Assembly: GCF_014653155.1 (NCBI RefSeq)
Contig: NZ_BNAF01000003.1
Location: 248,001-312,000, forward strand
Source: Sphingobacterium griseoflavum
GTDB taxonomy: Bacteria; Bacteroidota; Bacteroidia; Sphingobacteriales; Sphingobacteriaceae
Reading direction: 5' to 3'
Length of the DNA: 64,000 bases
Shown: one piece after another, positions 27,383-36,587 of the stretch
Layout of the letters: every line of letters starts with the position of its first letter
Numbering within the stretch: the stretch's first letter is position 1
Made by a program: the position numbers and the translations under genes
The notes under the pieces: generated by a model
What the model was told of the DNA's origin: nothing
The model's database searches: none
The model's input: only the letters and a program-made list of their open reading frames with translations

Positions 27383-29242
27383 TTATATATTTTCCGCCAA
27401 TTCCATCCAACGCTCCGATTTTCTTTCTAACGTTGATTCGAGTAGTTTTATTTCTTCTGCTATCTTGTGGAGATCTTCATACGCTGTAAAATCTTTCAAA
27501 TCCTCTTGCTTGCGAGAAATGGACTGCTCTATTTCTGCGATCTCTGCTTCCAATTCTTCGTATTCCTTAAGTTCTTTGTAAGTGAGTTTTTTCTTCTCTG
27601 TCTCGGTAGCGGTCCTTACAGGCTCCTTACTCGTTGTTTTTTCCTTTTCTACCTTTGCCCTCTGTTCTTCTTCAGCTTTGTGGTCTGCATAGTTTCCATT
27701 ATAAATACGTATTGATCCTTCCCCCTCAAATATAAAGAGCTGGTCACTCAAACGGTCAATAAGGTATCTATCATGAGATACCAATATTAAAATGCCGGGA
27801 TAGTTATCAAGAAATTCTTCCAGTACATTTAATGTATCAATATCTAAGTCATTTGAAGGCTCATCAAGTATAAGGAAGTTTGGACTTTTCATGAGGACGC
27901 GCATCAGTTGCAGGCGCTTCTTTTCTCCACCGCTTAGTTTACTGACGTGGTTAAATTGCTTTTCCGGAGGAAAAAGAAACAGCGTTAAAAGCTGCGATGC
28001 CGTGAGCGTATCGCCGTTTGCCATCAATATATATTCTGCAACATTTTTTACAACGTCTAGTACTCTATCACTTTCGTGAAAATCTAACCCACCTTGTTGA
28101 TAGTACCCGAAAACCGTTGTTTCTCCAACATCAATACGTCCAGCATCCGGTTTTATCTGTTGCGTTAACAAGTTAAGAAAAGTAGTTTTTCCAGTACCAT
28201 TCTTTCCCGCTAAACCTATGCGGTCTCCTTTTTTAAAGGTATAGCTAAAGTCAGCAATGATGTTTTTTTCATCATAAGACTTATATAATTCCTCAATCTC
28301 CATGATCTTAGAACCCTGTCTCGACACTTTTACGGATAACTGCACGGTATCCTGCTTACGAGGACCTTTAGATTTTTCTTCTAAGTCATAGAACGCTTCG
28401 ATGCGCGCTTTTGATTTCGTGCCACGGGCTTGAGGTTGTCGACGCATCCATTCCAGTTCCTTTTTTAATAAATTTCTGGCCTTGTCGGCCATAACAACGT
28501 CAATGCTTTCCCGCTCCGCTTTCTTTTCCAGAAAATACGTGTAGTTTCCCTTGTAAAGATATACCTCCCCCCGATCTAGTTCACGTATTTCATTACAAAC
28601 GTTATCCAGAAAATAACGGTCGTGCGTAACCAACAGCACTGTTTTATTTCCAGTAGTCAAGAGTTTTTCTAACCATTCGATCGTTTCTATATCCAAATGG
28701 TTGGTAGGCTCATCTAATATGTAAACATCTGGTTCATCGATCAACAACTTTGCGAGGGACAAGCGTTTTTTTTGGCCGCCCGATAGATCGCTGATGTGTT
28801 GCTTAAAGTTGGAAATCTGTAACCTATTTAAAATGGTTTTTATATTATATTCGTATTCCCATGCCTCCATCGCAGATAGCTTGTCCGTCAAATCAGCCAA
28901 ACGATCGTGATCGATTTCCGGTTCTGCAAGAAGCTCCTCATATGCTTTGATAAGCTGTTGCTGCTCGTTGTCCGCGCTGTATATAAAATCGTTTATTGTT
29001 TTTAAGCCATCGAAATTTGGTTCTTGATTAAGAAATCCTATTCGAAGACCTTTTTCTTTGACGACTTTTCCAAAAGTAGGCTGTTCGATACCAGCAAGTA
29101 TTTTCAATAGGGTAGATTTACCGGTCCCGTTTATACCGACCAAGGCCACCCGATCCCCTTTCTGCAATCCAAAGTGAAGATTTTTGAAAAGCCATTTGTC
29201 GTTATAATAATGGCCAACTTGCTCTGTAGATAATATGCTCAA
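27383..29242 (-). CDS. uup: ABC-F family ATPase, Uup type
   Basis: 619 residues, two ATP-binding domains and no membrane segments. Domain 1: Walker A GINGTGKSTLLK, signature LSGGQKKRLSLAKLL, Walker B DVYILDEPTNHLD. Domain 2: GKNGTGKTTFLN, KLSGGEKKRLQLMRVL, NFLILDEPSNDLD. The linker between them and a C-terminal charged coiled coil (about 540-619, KLTYKELKEYEELEAEI onward) mark the Uup subgroup rather than EttA. ABC-F proteins act on ribosomes; Uup also affects transposon excision and replication-linked processes in E. coli. Flanked downstream by the parS pair. Confidence 0.9.
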   Translation of the reverse strand: MSILSTEQVGHYYNDKWLFKNLHFGLQKGDRVALVGINGTGKSTLLKILAGIEQPTFGKVVKEKGLRIGFLNQEPNFDGLKTINDFIYSADNEQQQLIKAYEELLAEPEIDHDRLADLTDKLSAMEAWEYEYNIKTILNRLQISNFKQHISDLSGGQKKRLSLAKLLIDEPDVYILDEPTNHLDIETIEWLEKLLTTGNKTVLLVTHDRYFLDNVCNEIRELDRGEVYLYKGNYTYFLEKKAERESIDVVMADKARNLLKKELEWMRRQPQARGTKSKARIEAFYDLEEKSKGPRKQDTVQLSVKVSRQGSKIMEIEELYKSYDEKNIIADFSYTFKKGDRIGLAGKNGTGKTTFLNLLTQQIKPDAGRIDVGETTVFGYYQQGGLDFHESDRVLDVVKNVAEYILMANGDTLTASQLLTLFLFPPEKQFNHVSKLSGGEKKRLQLMRVLMKSPNFLILDEPSNDLDIDTLNVLEEFLDNYPGILILVSHDRYLIDRLSDQLFIFEGEGSIRIYNGNYADHKAEEEQRAKVEKEKTTSKEPVRTATETEKKKLTYKELKEYEELEAEIAEIEQSISRKQEDLKDFTAYEDLHKIAEEIKLLESTLERKSERWMELAENI

Positions 29243-29458
29243 ATTTATAAAGTTTTGACAGACAGTAAATTATGTGTATTATAGCTGCACACTGTTTCGT
29301 TGATAAACGCTGAAATCCGCTTGTTCACAAGCAAATTGGCGACGCTAACGGACCAACTGGTGTAGTATACTATATTCCAATCACAAAAATAAGTAAATAT
29401 TTGTGGTATTCGCGATTTTGGATTGCATCGCGTCATTAATTTACAAAGGAATTAAGAA

Positions 29459-29845
29459 TCAATTCAGCTTATAGGAAGCAATTAAATTGAATCTGGGGAT
29501 ATCTACCGAAAAATAGCTCCCATCAAGTTGTTTGACCATTTCGTAATAGCCTTCCATAAAACCGATATCGCTTTTCAGGTTGCAACCGGATGTATAGCGG
29601 TGCACCCCTCCAGGCGTTAGAATAGGTTGTTCTCCTACGACCCCTTCCCCGTCAACGCTCTTGTATGCACCATTCGAATCAAATATATCCCAATGGCGAC
29701 TGATCAACTGGATGGTATAGTCGCTGAGGTTTTCGATTGTAATTTGATAGGAAAACATGAAATGTTGCTTATCTGGATTCGAATATTCTGGCTGATAAAC
29801 AACGTCTACGGACACCTTGATACCTGCTGTGATCTGTGTAGTCAT
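29459..29845 (-). CDS. apaG: ApaG domain protein
   Basis: 128 residues, a complete ApaG (DUF525) immunoglobulin-like fold: SVDVVYQPEYSNPDKQHFMFSYQITIENLSDYTIQLISRHWDIFDSNG, then VGEQPILTPGGVHRYTSGC. The RHW and the proline/glycine-rich GEQP-L-PG segment are hallmarks. ApaG is linked to Co2+/Mg2+ efflux phenotypes and, in other organisms, to F-box fusions; its biochemical role remains unclear. Monocistronic and divergent from the RsmI-like gene. Confidence 0.92.
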   Translation of the reverse strand: MTTQITAGIKVSVDVVYQPEYSNPDKQHFMFSYQITIENLSDYTIQLISRHWDIFDSNGAYKSVDGEGVVGEQPILTPGGVHRYTSGCNLKSDIGFMEGYYEMVKQLDGSYFSVDIPRFNLIASYKLN

Positions 29846-29964
29846 TTGAAAATAAACTTATTAATCACTACCAAATTATTAAAATATATCGAAAAACACA
29901 ATTTTCTTTTATGTACTTTTTATAATTACTAACACAGGTGATGTAATATTTAGTAGTTTTGAAT

Positions 29965-30678
29965 ATGTCAAAAGGAACGTTGTACTTAATTCCTGTACCT
30001 TTATCGGAAGGCGCCGAAGAAGCGTCTTACACGGTTTTTCACAAACAGGTGATTGATCATATTGAGGAGTATATCGTGGAAAATGAGAAGACGGCAAGAC
30101 GCTTTTTAAAAGCAGCAGGATTTTCTAAGCCTCAAAATACATTGGTGATACATGACTTTGGCAAACATGTGCGAAACGAAGTGAACTATAATGAGTTGTT
30201 CCGGTCTATTATGGCCGGGCGTGATATGGGATTAATGTCGGATGCTGGATGTCCAGGAGTGGCTGATCCCGGCGCTGAGGTGGTGGCTGAGGCGCATAAG
30301 CGAGGTGTCCGCGTCGTGCCTTTGGTTGGGCCAAGCTCCATCCTTTTGGCATTGATGGCTTCCGGTTTTACGGGGCAAAAATTTGCCTTTCACGGGTATT
30401 TGCCTATTGACAAGGTCGAGCGAGGGAGAAAGATAAAAGACTTAGAAAACCAATCGGCCCGCGAAAAGCAAACGCAGTTATTTATTGAAACACCATTTCG
30501 GAACAATACGCTGTTTGAGGAATTGCTGAAACATTTGAAAAAGGGAACAAAGCTTTGTATCGCTTGTAATCTTACAGCTCCCGACGAAGTAGTGCAGACG
30601 CGGTCAGTTGCTGAGTGGAGCAACCATAAATTGGATTTGCATAAGAAGCCCACGATTTTTTTAATTTATGTCCATTAA
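29965..30678 (+). CDS. SAM-dependent methyltransferase, RsmI/tetrapyrrole-methylase family
   Basis: 237 residues from the ATG at 29965. Tetrapyrrole-methylase fold: TLYLIPVPL at the start (RsmI proteins begin LYLVATPIGN), GLMSDAGCPGVADPGAEVVAEAHKRG and VPLVGPSSILLALMASGF, then GYLPIDKVERGRKI and an ETPFRN segment. RsmI methylates 16S rRNA C1402. This Bacteroidota version has an altered N-terminal motif and lacks the extra C-terminal part of E. coli RsmI, so it may be a diverged paralogue. A TAGTTTTG -7-like element (29954-29961) ends 3 nt before the ATG. Confidence 0.85.
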   Translation: MSKGTLYLIPVPLSEGAEEASYTVFHKQVIDHIEEYIVENEKTARRFLKAAGFSKPQNTLVIHDFGKHVRNEVNYNELFRSIMAGRDMGLMSDAGCPGVADPGAEVVAEAHKRGVRVVPLVGPSSILLALMASGFTGQKFAFHGYLPIDKVERGRKIKDLENQSAREKQTQLFIETPFRNNTLFEELLKHLKKGTKLCIACNLTAPDEVVQTRSVAEWSNHKLDLHKKPTIFLIYVH

Positions 30679-30691
30679 TTTATAGTTCGAT

Positions 30692-31177
30692 ATGTTCGAA
30701 ATGCTACCAGAGTACGTAACGGAAGAAATGCTGTATGCTGCATTTATCGCAGGCGCGGTTAGGATCGTCATTTGGATCTTTTTCGCATACACGATTTACA
30801 GCACGTTGAAACTTGTGAAAAAAGAAAATCAGAATATTTTACCGAGCCAAGCTTGGTTTGTTGCACTGCCTCTATTCAATATTTTTTGGAACTTCGAAGT
30901 TGTGCGTCGACTCACGGACTCGTTGAACAATGAATTTTATGATCGGCAGATTGAGGTGGACGAACGTCCAACGCAAAAGTGGGGAATGTGGTTTGCATGG
31001 ACATTTCTAATTAGTTTTCTACCACTACCGATGTTCATTCTCATAGTCGTGTCTGTCTTGCATTTGGTGTACTTTATCACATATTGGGTGAAAATACACG
31101 AGCACAAAGTATTATTGAAGATGCATATCGCGCAGTTTGGTGAAGATTATAATGCAAAAAAAGAAGATGAAGATTAA
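30692..31177 (+). CDS. DUF4328-like integral membrane protein
   Basis: 161 residues with about four hydrophobic segments (near 15-38, 52-68, 97-115 and 117-135). LPSQAWFVALPLFNIFWNFEVVRRLTDSL resembles DUF4328-type proteins, in which P-F-N--W-F precedes an amphipathic segment. No catalytic motif is visible. It starts 14 nt after the methyltransferase gene, and its end overlaps the Nif3-like gene by 11 nt, so it is in the middle of an operon. Function unknown. Confidence 0.75.
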   Translation: MFEMLPEYVTEEMLYAAFIAGAVRIVIWIFFAYTIYSTLKLVKKENQNILPSQAWFVALPLFNIFWNFEVVRRLTDSLNNEFYDRQIEVDERPTQKWGMWFAWTFLISFLPLPMFILIVVSVLHLVYFITYWVKIHEHKVLLKMHIAQFGEDYNAKKEDED

Positions 31178-32264
31178 AGAACTTACGCAATATTTAGAGC
31201 AGATTGCTCCATTGGCGTATCAGGAAAGTTATGATAACGCCGGATTGATTGTGGGCCATCCGGATGATGACATTCACAAAGGCCTTATTTCCTTGGACTG
31301 TACAGAAGATGTGCTCGATGAAGCAATAGATAAAGGTTGCGATATTATTATTTCACATCACCCGATAGTTTTCAAGGGACTAACGAAGCTCAATGGCAAG
31401 AATTACGTGGAAAGGGTCGTCATGAAAGCAATAAAAAACCAGATCGCATTGTATGCCATACACACTAACTTAGATAATGTTTTTGGTGGAGTGAGTAGTA
31501 AAATTGCCGAAAAATTGGAACTAGCGTCTTACGCGACGCTGCGTCCAAAAACCGGGCTGTTAAAGAAGCTGGCTGTTTTCGTACCGCGTACCCATGTAGA
31601 CACCGTACGGGAAGCCCTTTTTTCGGCCGGTGCTGGGGCAATAGGCAATTATGATCAATGCAGCTATAACACGGTTGGTTATGGAACTTTCCGGCCGTTG
31701 CCCGGTGCTGAGCCGGCTGTTGGCGATATTGGTCTGCAGGAACGGGTCGAGGAGACGAAGGTGGAAGTTATATATCCAGCTATTAAAGAACGTGCCGTAT
31801 TGTTGGCGATGTACCATGCCCATCCCTATGAAGAAGTAGCACACGATGTGGTGAGCTTAGCGAATCCTTTGCTTGCAGTAGGTTCAGGAGCAATCGGTAA
31901 TTTGCCTACGCCGATGCGTGGCGAAGCGTTTTTGGCTTACCTCAAAGAAAAATTGCAGCTTAATGTGATTAGACACACTCGTTTATTGGATAAACCCGTA
32001 AGCCGGGTCGCGGTATGCGGTGGAGCAGGTAGCTTTCTGCTGCAGGAGGCCAAGCGGTCGGGAGCTGATATTTTTATTTCGGCAGATTATAAATATCACG
32101 AGTTCTTCGATGCAGAAGATGAAATCATCATTGCAGATATCGGACATTATGAAAGTGAACAATTTACACAAGAATTATTATTGGATATTATTCGGAAAAA
32201 ATTTGCTAACTTTGCTGTCCTATTGACAGAAATAGAGACAAATCCTATAAAATACTACAGTTAA
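31167..32264 (+). CDS. Nif3-like dinuclear metal center protein
   Basis: 365 residues from the ATG at 31167 (MKIKELTQYLEQIAPLAYQESYDNAGLIVG); two in-frame ATGs upstream, inside the previous gene, are less likely. Metal-binding motifs of the YbgI/NIF3 family: IISHHPIVFKGL, YAIHTNLDNVFGG, and the late GHYESEQFT. The middle third is the extra PII/CutA-like domain found in long NIF3 proteins. It was once annotated as GTP cyclohydrolase I type 2; the true activity is uncertain. Its TAA overlaps the ATG of the zinc-ribbon gene (TAATG), a pair conserved in many bacteria. Confidence 0.92.
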   Translation: MKIKELTQYLEQIAPLAYQESYDNAGLIVGHPDDDIHKGLISLDCTEDVLDEAIDKGCDIIISHHPIVFKGLTKLNGKNYVERVVMKAIKNQIALYAIHTNLDNVFGGVSSKIAEKLELASYATLRPKTGLLKKLAVFVPRTHVDTVREALFSAGAGAIGNYDQCSYNTVGYGTFRPLPGAEPAVGDIGLQERVEETKVEVIYPAIKERAVLLAMYHAHPYEEVAHDVVSLANPLLAVGSGAIGNLPTPMRGEAFLAYLKEKLQLNVIRHTRLLDKPVSRVAVCGGAGSFLLQEAKRSGADIFISADYKYHEFFDAEDEIIIADIGHYESEQFTQELLLDIIRKKFANFAVLLTEIETNPIKYYS

Positions 32265-33007
32265 TGGAACAAACCGTAGAACAAAAGTTAAAAGCACTTT
32301 GGGCCTTGCAGTCCATTCATACGAAAATAGATAAGATTCGTCAGGTACGTGGCGAGTTACCTATTGAGGTAGCCGATCTTGAGGACGAGATTGCGGGTCT
32401 TGATACGCGCATCGAGAAAATCAGGACAGATTTAGATGATCTGGAAGATTCGATTGTAACACGTAAAAACATGATCAAGGATGCGCAAGCAGCGATCAAG
32501 AAGTACGAAGGGCAATTGAACGAGGTGAAAAACAACCGAGAATATGACGCTATTTCCAAAGAAATAGAGATTCAAGGTTTGGAGATCCAAGTTTGTGAAA
32601 AACGTATTCGCGAAGCCGAGTTTGAAATTAAAAACAAAACGGAAGGCTATGAGGGAACGCTTAAAAATCTGGATTACAGCAAGAGCGAATTGGATGTGAA
32701 GAAGCAAGAGTTGGAGACGATTACTTCTGAAACCCAAAAAGAGGAAGATACGCTCGTAGAAAAAGCGGATGCTGCCACGAAGCATATCGAAGATCGTTTG
32801 TTAAAAGTCTATGATAAACTTCGTAGATCTTTCCGCAATGGCCTTGCCGTCGTGTCTATTGAACGTGATAGCTGCTCGGGCTGTTACAACAAAATACCAC
32901 CCCAGCTGCAATCTGAAATTCGCCAGCGCAAAAAGATTATTATCTGTGAACACTGCGGTAGGATTATCGTGGATGAAGGCATTGTTTTCGAAGAAGAAAA
33001 CGGCTAA
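32264..33007 (+). CDS. Coiled-coil zinc-ribbon protein (CT398/DUF164-like)
   Basis: 247 residues: a long antiparallel coiled coil (about 20-190, rich in E/K/D) followed by a C4 zinc ribbon with CSGC and CEHC (residues about 205-240). This is the CT398/HP0958 architecture; HP0958 (FlgZ) in Helicobacter links sigma-54 RpoN and flagellar mRNA, but in non-flagellated Bacteroidota the role is unknown. Start codon overlaps the stop of the Nif3-like gene. A terminator follows, closing the 29965-33007 operon. Confidence 0.88.
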   Translation: MEQTVEQKLKALWALQSIHTKIDKIRQVRGELPIEVADLEDEIAGLDTRIEKIRTDLDDLEDSIVTRKNMIKDAQAAIKKYEGQLNEVKNNREYDAISKEIEIQGLEIQVCEKRIREAEFEIKNKTEGYEGTLKNLDYSKSELDVKKQELETITSETQKEEDTLVEKADAATKHIEDRLLKVYDKLRRSFRNGLAVVSIERDSCSGCYNKIPPQLQSEIRQRKKIIICEHCGRIIVDEGIVFEEENG

Positions 33008-33025
33008 TGCAATAAAAGCAACATG

Positions 33026-33063
33026 AAAGGGCTACGATCTGATGACGTTAGCCCTTTTTTTTG
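33026..33063 (+). terminator. Operon terminator
   Basis: Stem AAAGGGCTA (33026-33034) pairs with TAGCCCTTT in the distal arm with one bulged base, followed by a run of T. It ends the methyltransferase to zinc-ribbon operon. Confidence 0.8.
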
Positions 33064-33222
33064 TGTGATATGCGTACTCTTACTTAGCGAAAAGGAGCAA
33101 ATAGACAGTAGTAGTGTTATCTTTCATTCCGTTACTGCGGGGTTTTGCAACATATCTGATATATTTACCTAAACACCCTAAATTAAATTACTTTTGAACG
33201 AATTAATCAGTCATTTATCTGC

Positions 33223-36200
33223 ATGAACAAAAAGAAATCGATAGTTTGGCAAGCCTTACTATACTCCAGCATTTTATTGTCTGCCGTACAAGCGCAGCAG
33301 AAGGAAACGCTACTTCTGAGAAGTCCCAGCATAAGCGATAAGCACATATCGTTTGTGTATGCTGGCGATATCTGGATAGCCGACAAAGATGGCGCTAACC
33401 CGCGGCAACTTACTGTAAATCCCGGCGTAGAACAGAATCCAATATTTTCTCCGGATGGGCAACAAGTTGCATTTACCGGAAATTATGATGGCAATAACGA
33501 CGTTTATGTTGTTTCAATCTATGGGGGCGCGCCCAAGCGCGTAACCTTCCATCCTTCATCCGATGTGCTTCGTGGTTGGTTAAATAACAACGAGGTTTAT
33601 TTTACGACAACAAGGGAGTTTACTTACTCGTTGGGTTCTAGACTATACAAGTCAGCACTATCCGCAGACGTTTCTACAGCGCTGCCAATGCCAGAAGCCT
33701 ATCAAGGTAGTCCATCAAAGGATGGACGTTATTGGGCATACATTAAGAATGGGGATCCAACAGAGCGTGACCGAGTAGCTTTTAAACGGTACCGAGGCGG
33801 AGGAATGCCTTCCATTTGGATATTTGATACCCAAACAAAAGAGATCGAAGCAATCCCCGGCGGTCGCAGCAACGATGTAAAACCAGTTTGGTTAGGCGAT
33901 AAGGTATTCTTTTTGTCCGATAGGGATAAGATCGTAAATGTCTATAGCTACGATACCAAAACGAAGAAAGTAGACAAACTGACCCATTATAAAGATTACG
34001 ACGTGCGCACCTTAACTGGTAACGGAAACGAACTAACCTTTGAATATGATGGACGCCTTCATATTTTAAATACGACGACCAAAAGGGTCAATAGCCTAGC
34101 CATACAGGTACATGCGGATGCCATGTACAAACGACCGCATTACATAGACATGGGGGGAGATATCCGCTCGTACGGCATCTCGCCTACTGGACAACGTGCC
34201 CTTTTTGAAAACCGTGGTGAGATATTCTCTGTGCCCAAGGAAAAGGGCGATGCTCGAAATATATCTAATTCTCCGGGATCACATGAGCGTTATCCTGCGT
34301 GGTCGCCCGATGGAAAATGGATCTCTTTTCTCTCTGACAAAAATGGTAAATACGAATTGGTACTCCGCGACCAGATGGCTAAAGATGAACCTGTGTACAT
34401 CACACTGGGGCAAACATCGTTTTATTTCCAGCCAACATGGTCACCAGATTCTAAAAAGTTATTTTATAACGATGCACATTTAAACCTGTATTATGTGGAT
34501 ATTGACACGAAGAAAATAACGATGGTGGATAACGACAGGTTAGCATCCATCACGGGCAGGACGTCCAACCATTTCCAACCGGCATGGTCATATGATTCGA
34601 ACTGGATAGCGTATGTGAAAAGCTTGGGAAATGGCGTACGGACGTTATTTATGTATAATCTGGAAACCAAGCAACAAACTCAAATAACAGATGGGATGAG
34701 TGCTGTAAACCAGCCAACCTTCAGTCGTGACGGAAAGTACCTGTTTTTTACGGCGAGTACAAATATAGGACTTACCAACTCTGGTTTGCATATGTCCGCG
34801 TATGAGAAAAATGTAAGCTTTAACGTGTACGCATTTTTACTGTCGAAAGAAACGCCGTCTATCTTCAAGAACGAAAGCGATGAAGAGAAGGTTGCAGAAG
34901 ACAAGAAAGACAGTAAAAAAGAAGAGGCGAAAACGGACAAGAAAAAAGAGGATGAGAAGGATAAGGAAAGCAAGAAAGATACGGACAAAGACAAAAAGGC
35001 CGCACAGATAAAAGTGGATTTTGACGATATAAACAACCGGATTGTAGCCTTGCCTTTACAGCCAGGTTATTACAGTTTGGATGGAAGTACGGAAAACATG
35101 CTGACCTACATGCGGGGTCGTTCCATCGGTGTTTATGATTTGGTGAAATTGGAAGATAAAACCATTGTTGAAAACGCCAATGGCTTTGAGATCAGTGCCG
35201 ATGGCAAGAAGATGATTTATAGCAGCAACCGCGAATACTTTATTGTAGCGGCTGGTCAAAAGCCGGCTCCGGGTTCCGGAAAGATCGAGCTTAAAGATAT
35301 TAAGCAACTTGTTGATCCTGTAGCCGAATGGAAGCAGGTATTCAACGAGGTTTGGAGCATGCAGAAAGAGTTTTTCTATGTAGAGAACATGCATGGTGTA
35401 GATTGGGATGGTGTCAAAGCAAAGTATGCGAAGTTTTTGCCTTATGTTGGTCACCGCTCCGACCTAGGCTATCTCCTGAACGAAATGATGGGAGAAATGG
35501 TTGTTGGTCACAATTACATCTATCCCGGAGATCAGCCTTCCAGTCCGTCAGTCAATACGGGTACATTAGGGGCAGATTTGGAAGCGTTGCCCAATGGATA
35601 CAAAATCAATAAGATATATACGCGGCTAGACTGGAACCCTTCTTTCAAAGCTCCCCTCGCTGAGCCGGGACTTCATATAAAAGAAGGCGAGTATATTGTT
35701 GCCATCAATGGGGTGCCAGTCAATGCTTCGGTCAATTTGTATCTGCTTTTGGAAAACATGGTGGATAAACAAGTTACCTTGAAGGTAAATAGCTCCCCGT
35801 CGCTACATGATGCTAGAGAGGTGGTCGTGAAGCCCATTTCTTTTACGGATGAAATCGCTTTGCGTAGAATGGACTGGGTAGAAGGAAACCGTAAAAAAGT
35901 GGACGCAATGAGCGGCGGAAAAATTGCGTATGTATATATGCCAAATACGGGAGGAGATGGATATACGTACTTTAATCGGTACTATTTTTCCCAAATGGAT
36001 AAAAAAGCGCTGCTGTTGGACGAGCGTAACAATGGTGGTGGTTCAGTGGCCGATTATGTTATCGATCTGCTATCGAGAGAGCTGATCTCTGGCTGGAAGG
36101 TTCGCGATGGGAAAAGCTTTACAACACCTGGGAACGGAATTTTCGGTCCGAAGGCAATGATCATCAATGAGAATGCCGGATCCGGAGGGGACATGATGCC

Positions 36201-36522
36201 TTACATGTTTCGTTTCAAAGGTTTGGGTAAGTTGGTGGGACGTACCACCATGGGCATCCTCGTCGGTATCTCCGGTTATCCACCTTTGTTGGACGGAGGA
36301 AGCATCACCTCGCCCAATTTCGGAATTTTTGATTTGAAAGGAAACTATATCATCGAAAACGAAGGGGTTGCACCAGATATCTTTGTGGAGCAGACACCCA
36401 AGGATTTGTTGGAAGGTAAGGATCCGCAGCTGGAAAAAACAGTTAATCTATTGTTAGAAGAAATGAAGACCTACCCCTACAAGGAACTTAAGGATCCGAA
36501 GGATCCAGTTCGGGTAAAATAA
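33223..36522 (+). CDS. Tricorn-type S41 family protease
   Basis: 1099 residues: signal peptide (1-24, AVQAQ), TolB/WD40-like beta-propeller repeats (about 35-540; repeated motifs such as P-FSPDGQQVAF, PAWSPDGKWISF, PTWSPDSKKLFY), then a Lys/Glu/Asp-rich linker (about 550-595), a second beta part, a core helical region, a PDZ domain (about 780-870) and the S41 peptidase domain. The probable nucleophile is S987 in NENAGSGGDMM. Tricorn degrades peptides downstream of larger proteases; here it is periplasmic or secreted. Alone in its transcription unit, with a hairpin terminator. Confidence 0.92.
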   Translation: MNKKKSIVWQALLYSSILLSAVQAQQKETLLLRSPSISDKHISFVYAGDIWIADKDGANPRQLTVNPGVEQNPIFSPDGQQVAFTGNYDGNNDVYVVSIYGGAPKRVTFHPSSDVLRGWLNNNEVYFTTTREFTYSLGSRLYKSALSADVSTALPMPEAYQGSPSKDGRYWAYIKNGDPTERDRVAFKRYRGGGMPSIWIFDTQTKEIEAIPGGRSNDVKPVWLGDKVFFLSDRDKIVNVYSYDTKTKKVDKLTHYKDYDVRTLTGNGNELTFEYDGRLHILNTTTKRVNSLAIQVHADAMYKRPHYIDMGGDIRSYGISPTGQRALFENRGEIFSVPKEKGDARNISNSPGSHERYPAWSPDGKWISFLSDKNGKYELVLRDQMAKDEPVYITLGQTSFYFQPTWSPDSKKLFYNDAHLNLYYVDIDTKKITMVDNDRLASITGRTSNHFQPAWSYDSNWIAYVKSLGNGVRTLFMYNLETKQQTQITDGMSAVNQPTFSRDGKYLFFTASTNIGLTNSGLHMSAYEKNVSFNVYAFLLSKETPSIFKNESDEEKVAEDKKDSKKEEAKTDKKKEDEKDKESKKDTDKDKKAAQIKVDFDDINNRIVALPLQPGYYSLDGSTENMLTYMRGRSIGVYDLVKLEDKTIVENANGFEISADGKKMIYSSNREYFIVAAGQKPAPGSGKIELKDIKQLVDPVAEWKQVFNEVWSMQKEFFYVENMHGVDWDGVKAKYAKFLPYVGHRSDLGYLLNEMMGEMVVGHNYIYPGDQPSSPSVNTGTLGADLEALPNGYKINKIYTRLDWNPSFKAPLAEPGLHIKEGEYIVAINGVPVNASVNLYLLLENMVDKQVTLKVNSSPSLHDAREVVVKPISFTDEIALRRMDWVEGNRKKVDAMSGGKIAYVYMPNTGGDGYTYFNRYYFSQMDKKALLLDERNNGGGSVADYVIDLLSRELISGWKVRDGKSFTTPGNGIFGPKAMIINENAGSGGDMMPYMFRFKGLGKLVGRTTMGILVGISGYPPLLDGGSITSPNFGIFDLKGNYIIENEGVAPDIFVEQTPKDLLEGKDPQLEKTVNLLLEEMKTYPYKELKDPKDPVRVK

Positions 36523-36526
36523 ACGT

Positions 36527-36556
36527 AGAAGGAGCGCATTTTCGCTCCTTCTTTCA
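36527..36556 (+). terminator. Terminator of the tricorn-type protease gene
   Basis: Perfect 10-bp stem AGAAGGAGCG (36527-36536) / CGCTCCTTCT (36543-36552) with a 6-nt loop and a short T-rich tail. Confidence 0.75.
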
Positions 36557-36587
36557 TTATATTCGTTTTCAAAAATGAATATGACGC

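Noticed and set aside
27354..29298. Direct repeat TAGCTG(T/C)ACACTGTTTC at 27354-27370 and 29282-29298, flanking uup.
   Set aside because: 16 of 17 bases match, but a few such pairs are expected by chance in 64 kb and there are no inverted ends, target duplication or transposase. The first copy overlaps parS-like site 2, which explains the TGTTTC part.
29245..29436. 63-codon minus-strand ORF between uup and apaG.
   Set aside because: No recognisable domain, signal peptide or promoter; Cys/Tyr/Asn-rich composition looks like translated non-coding DNA.
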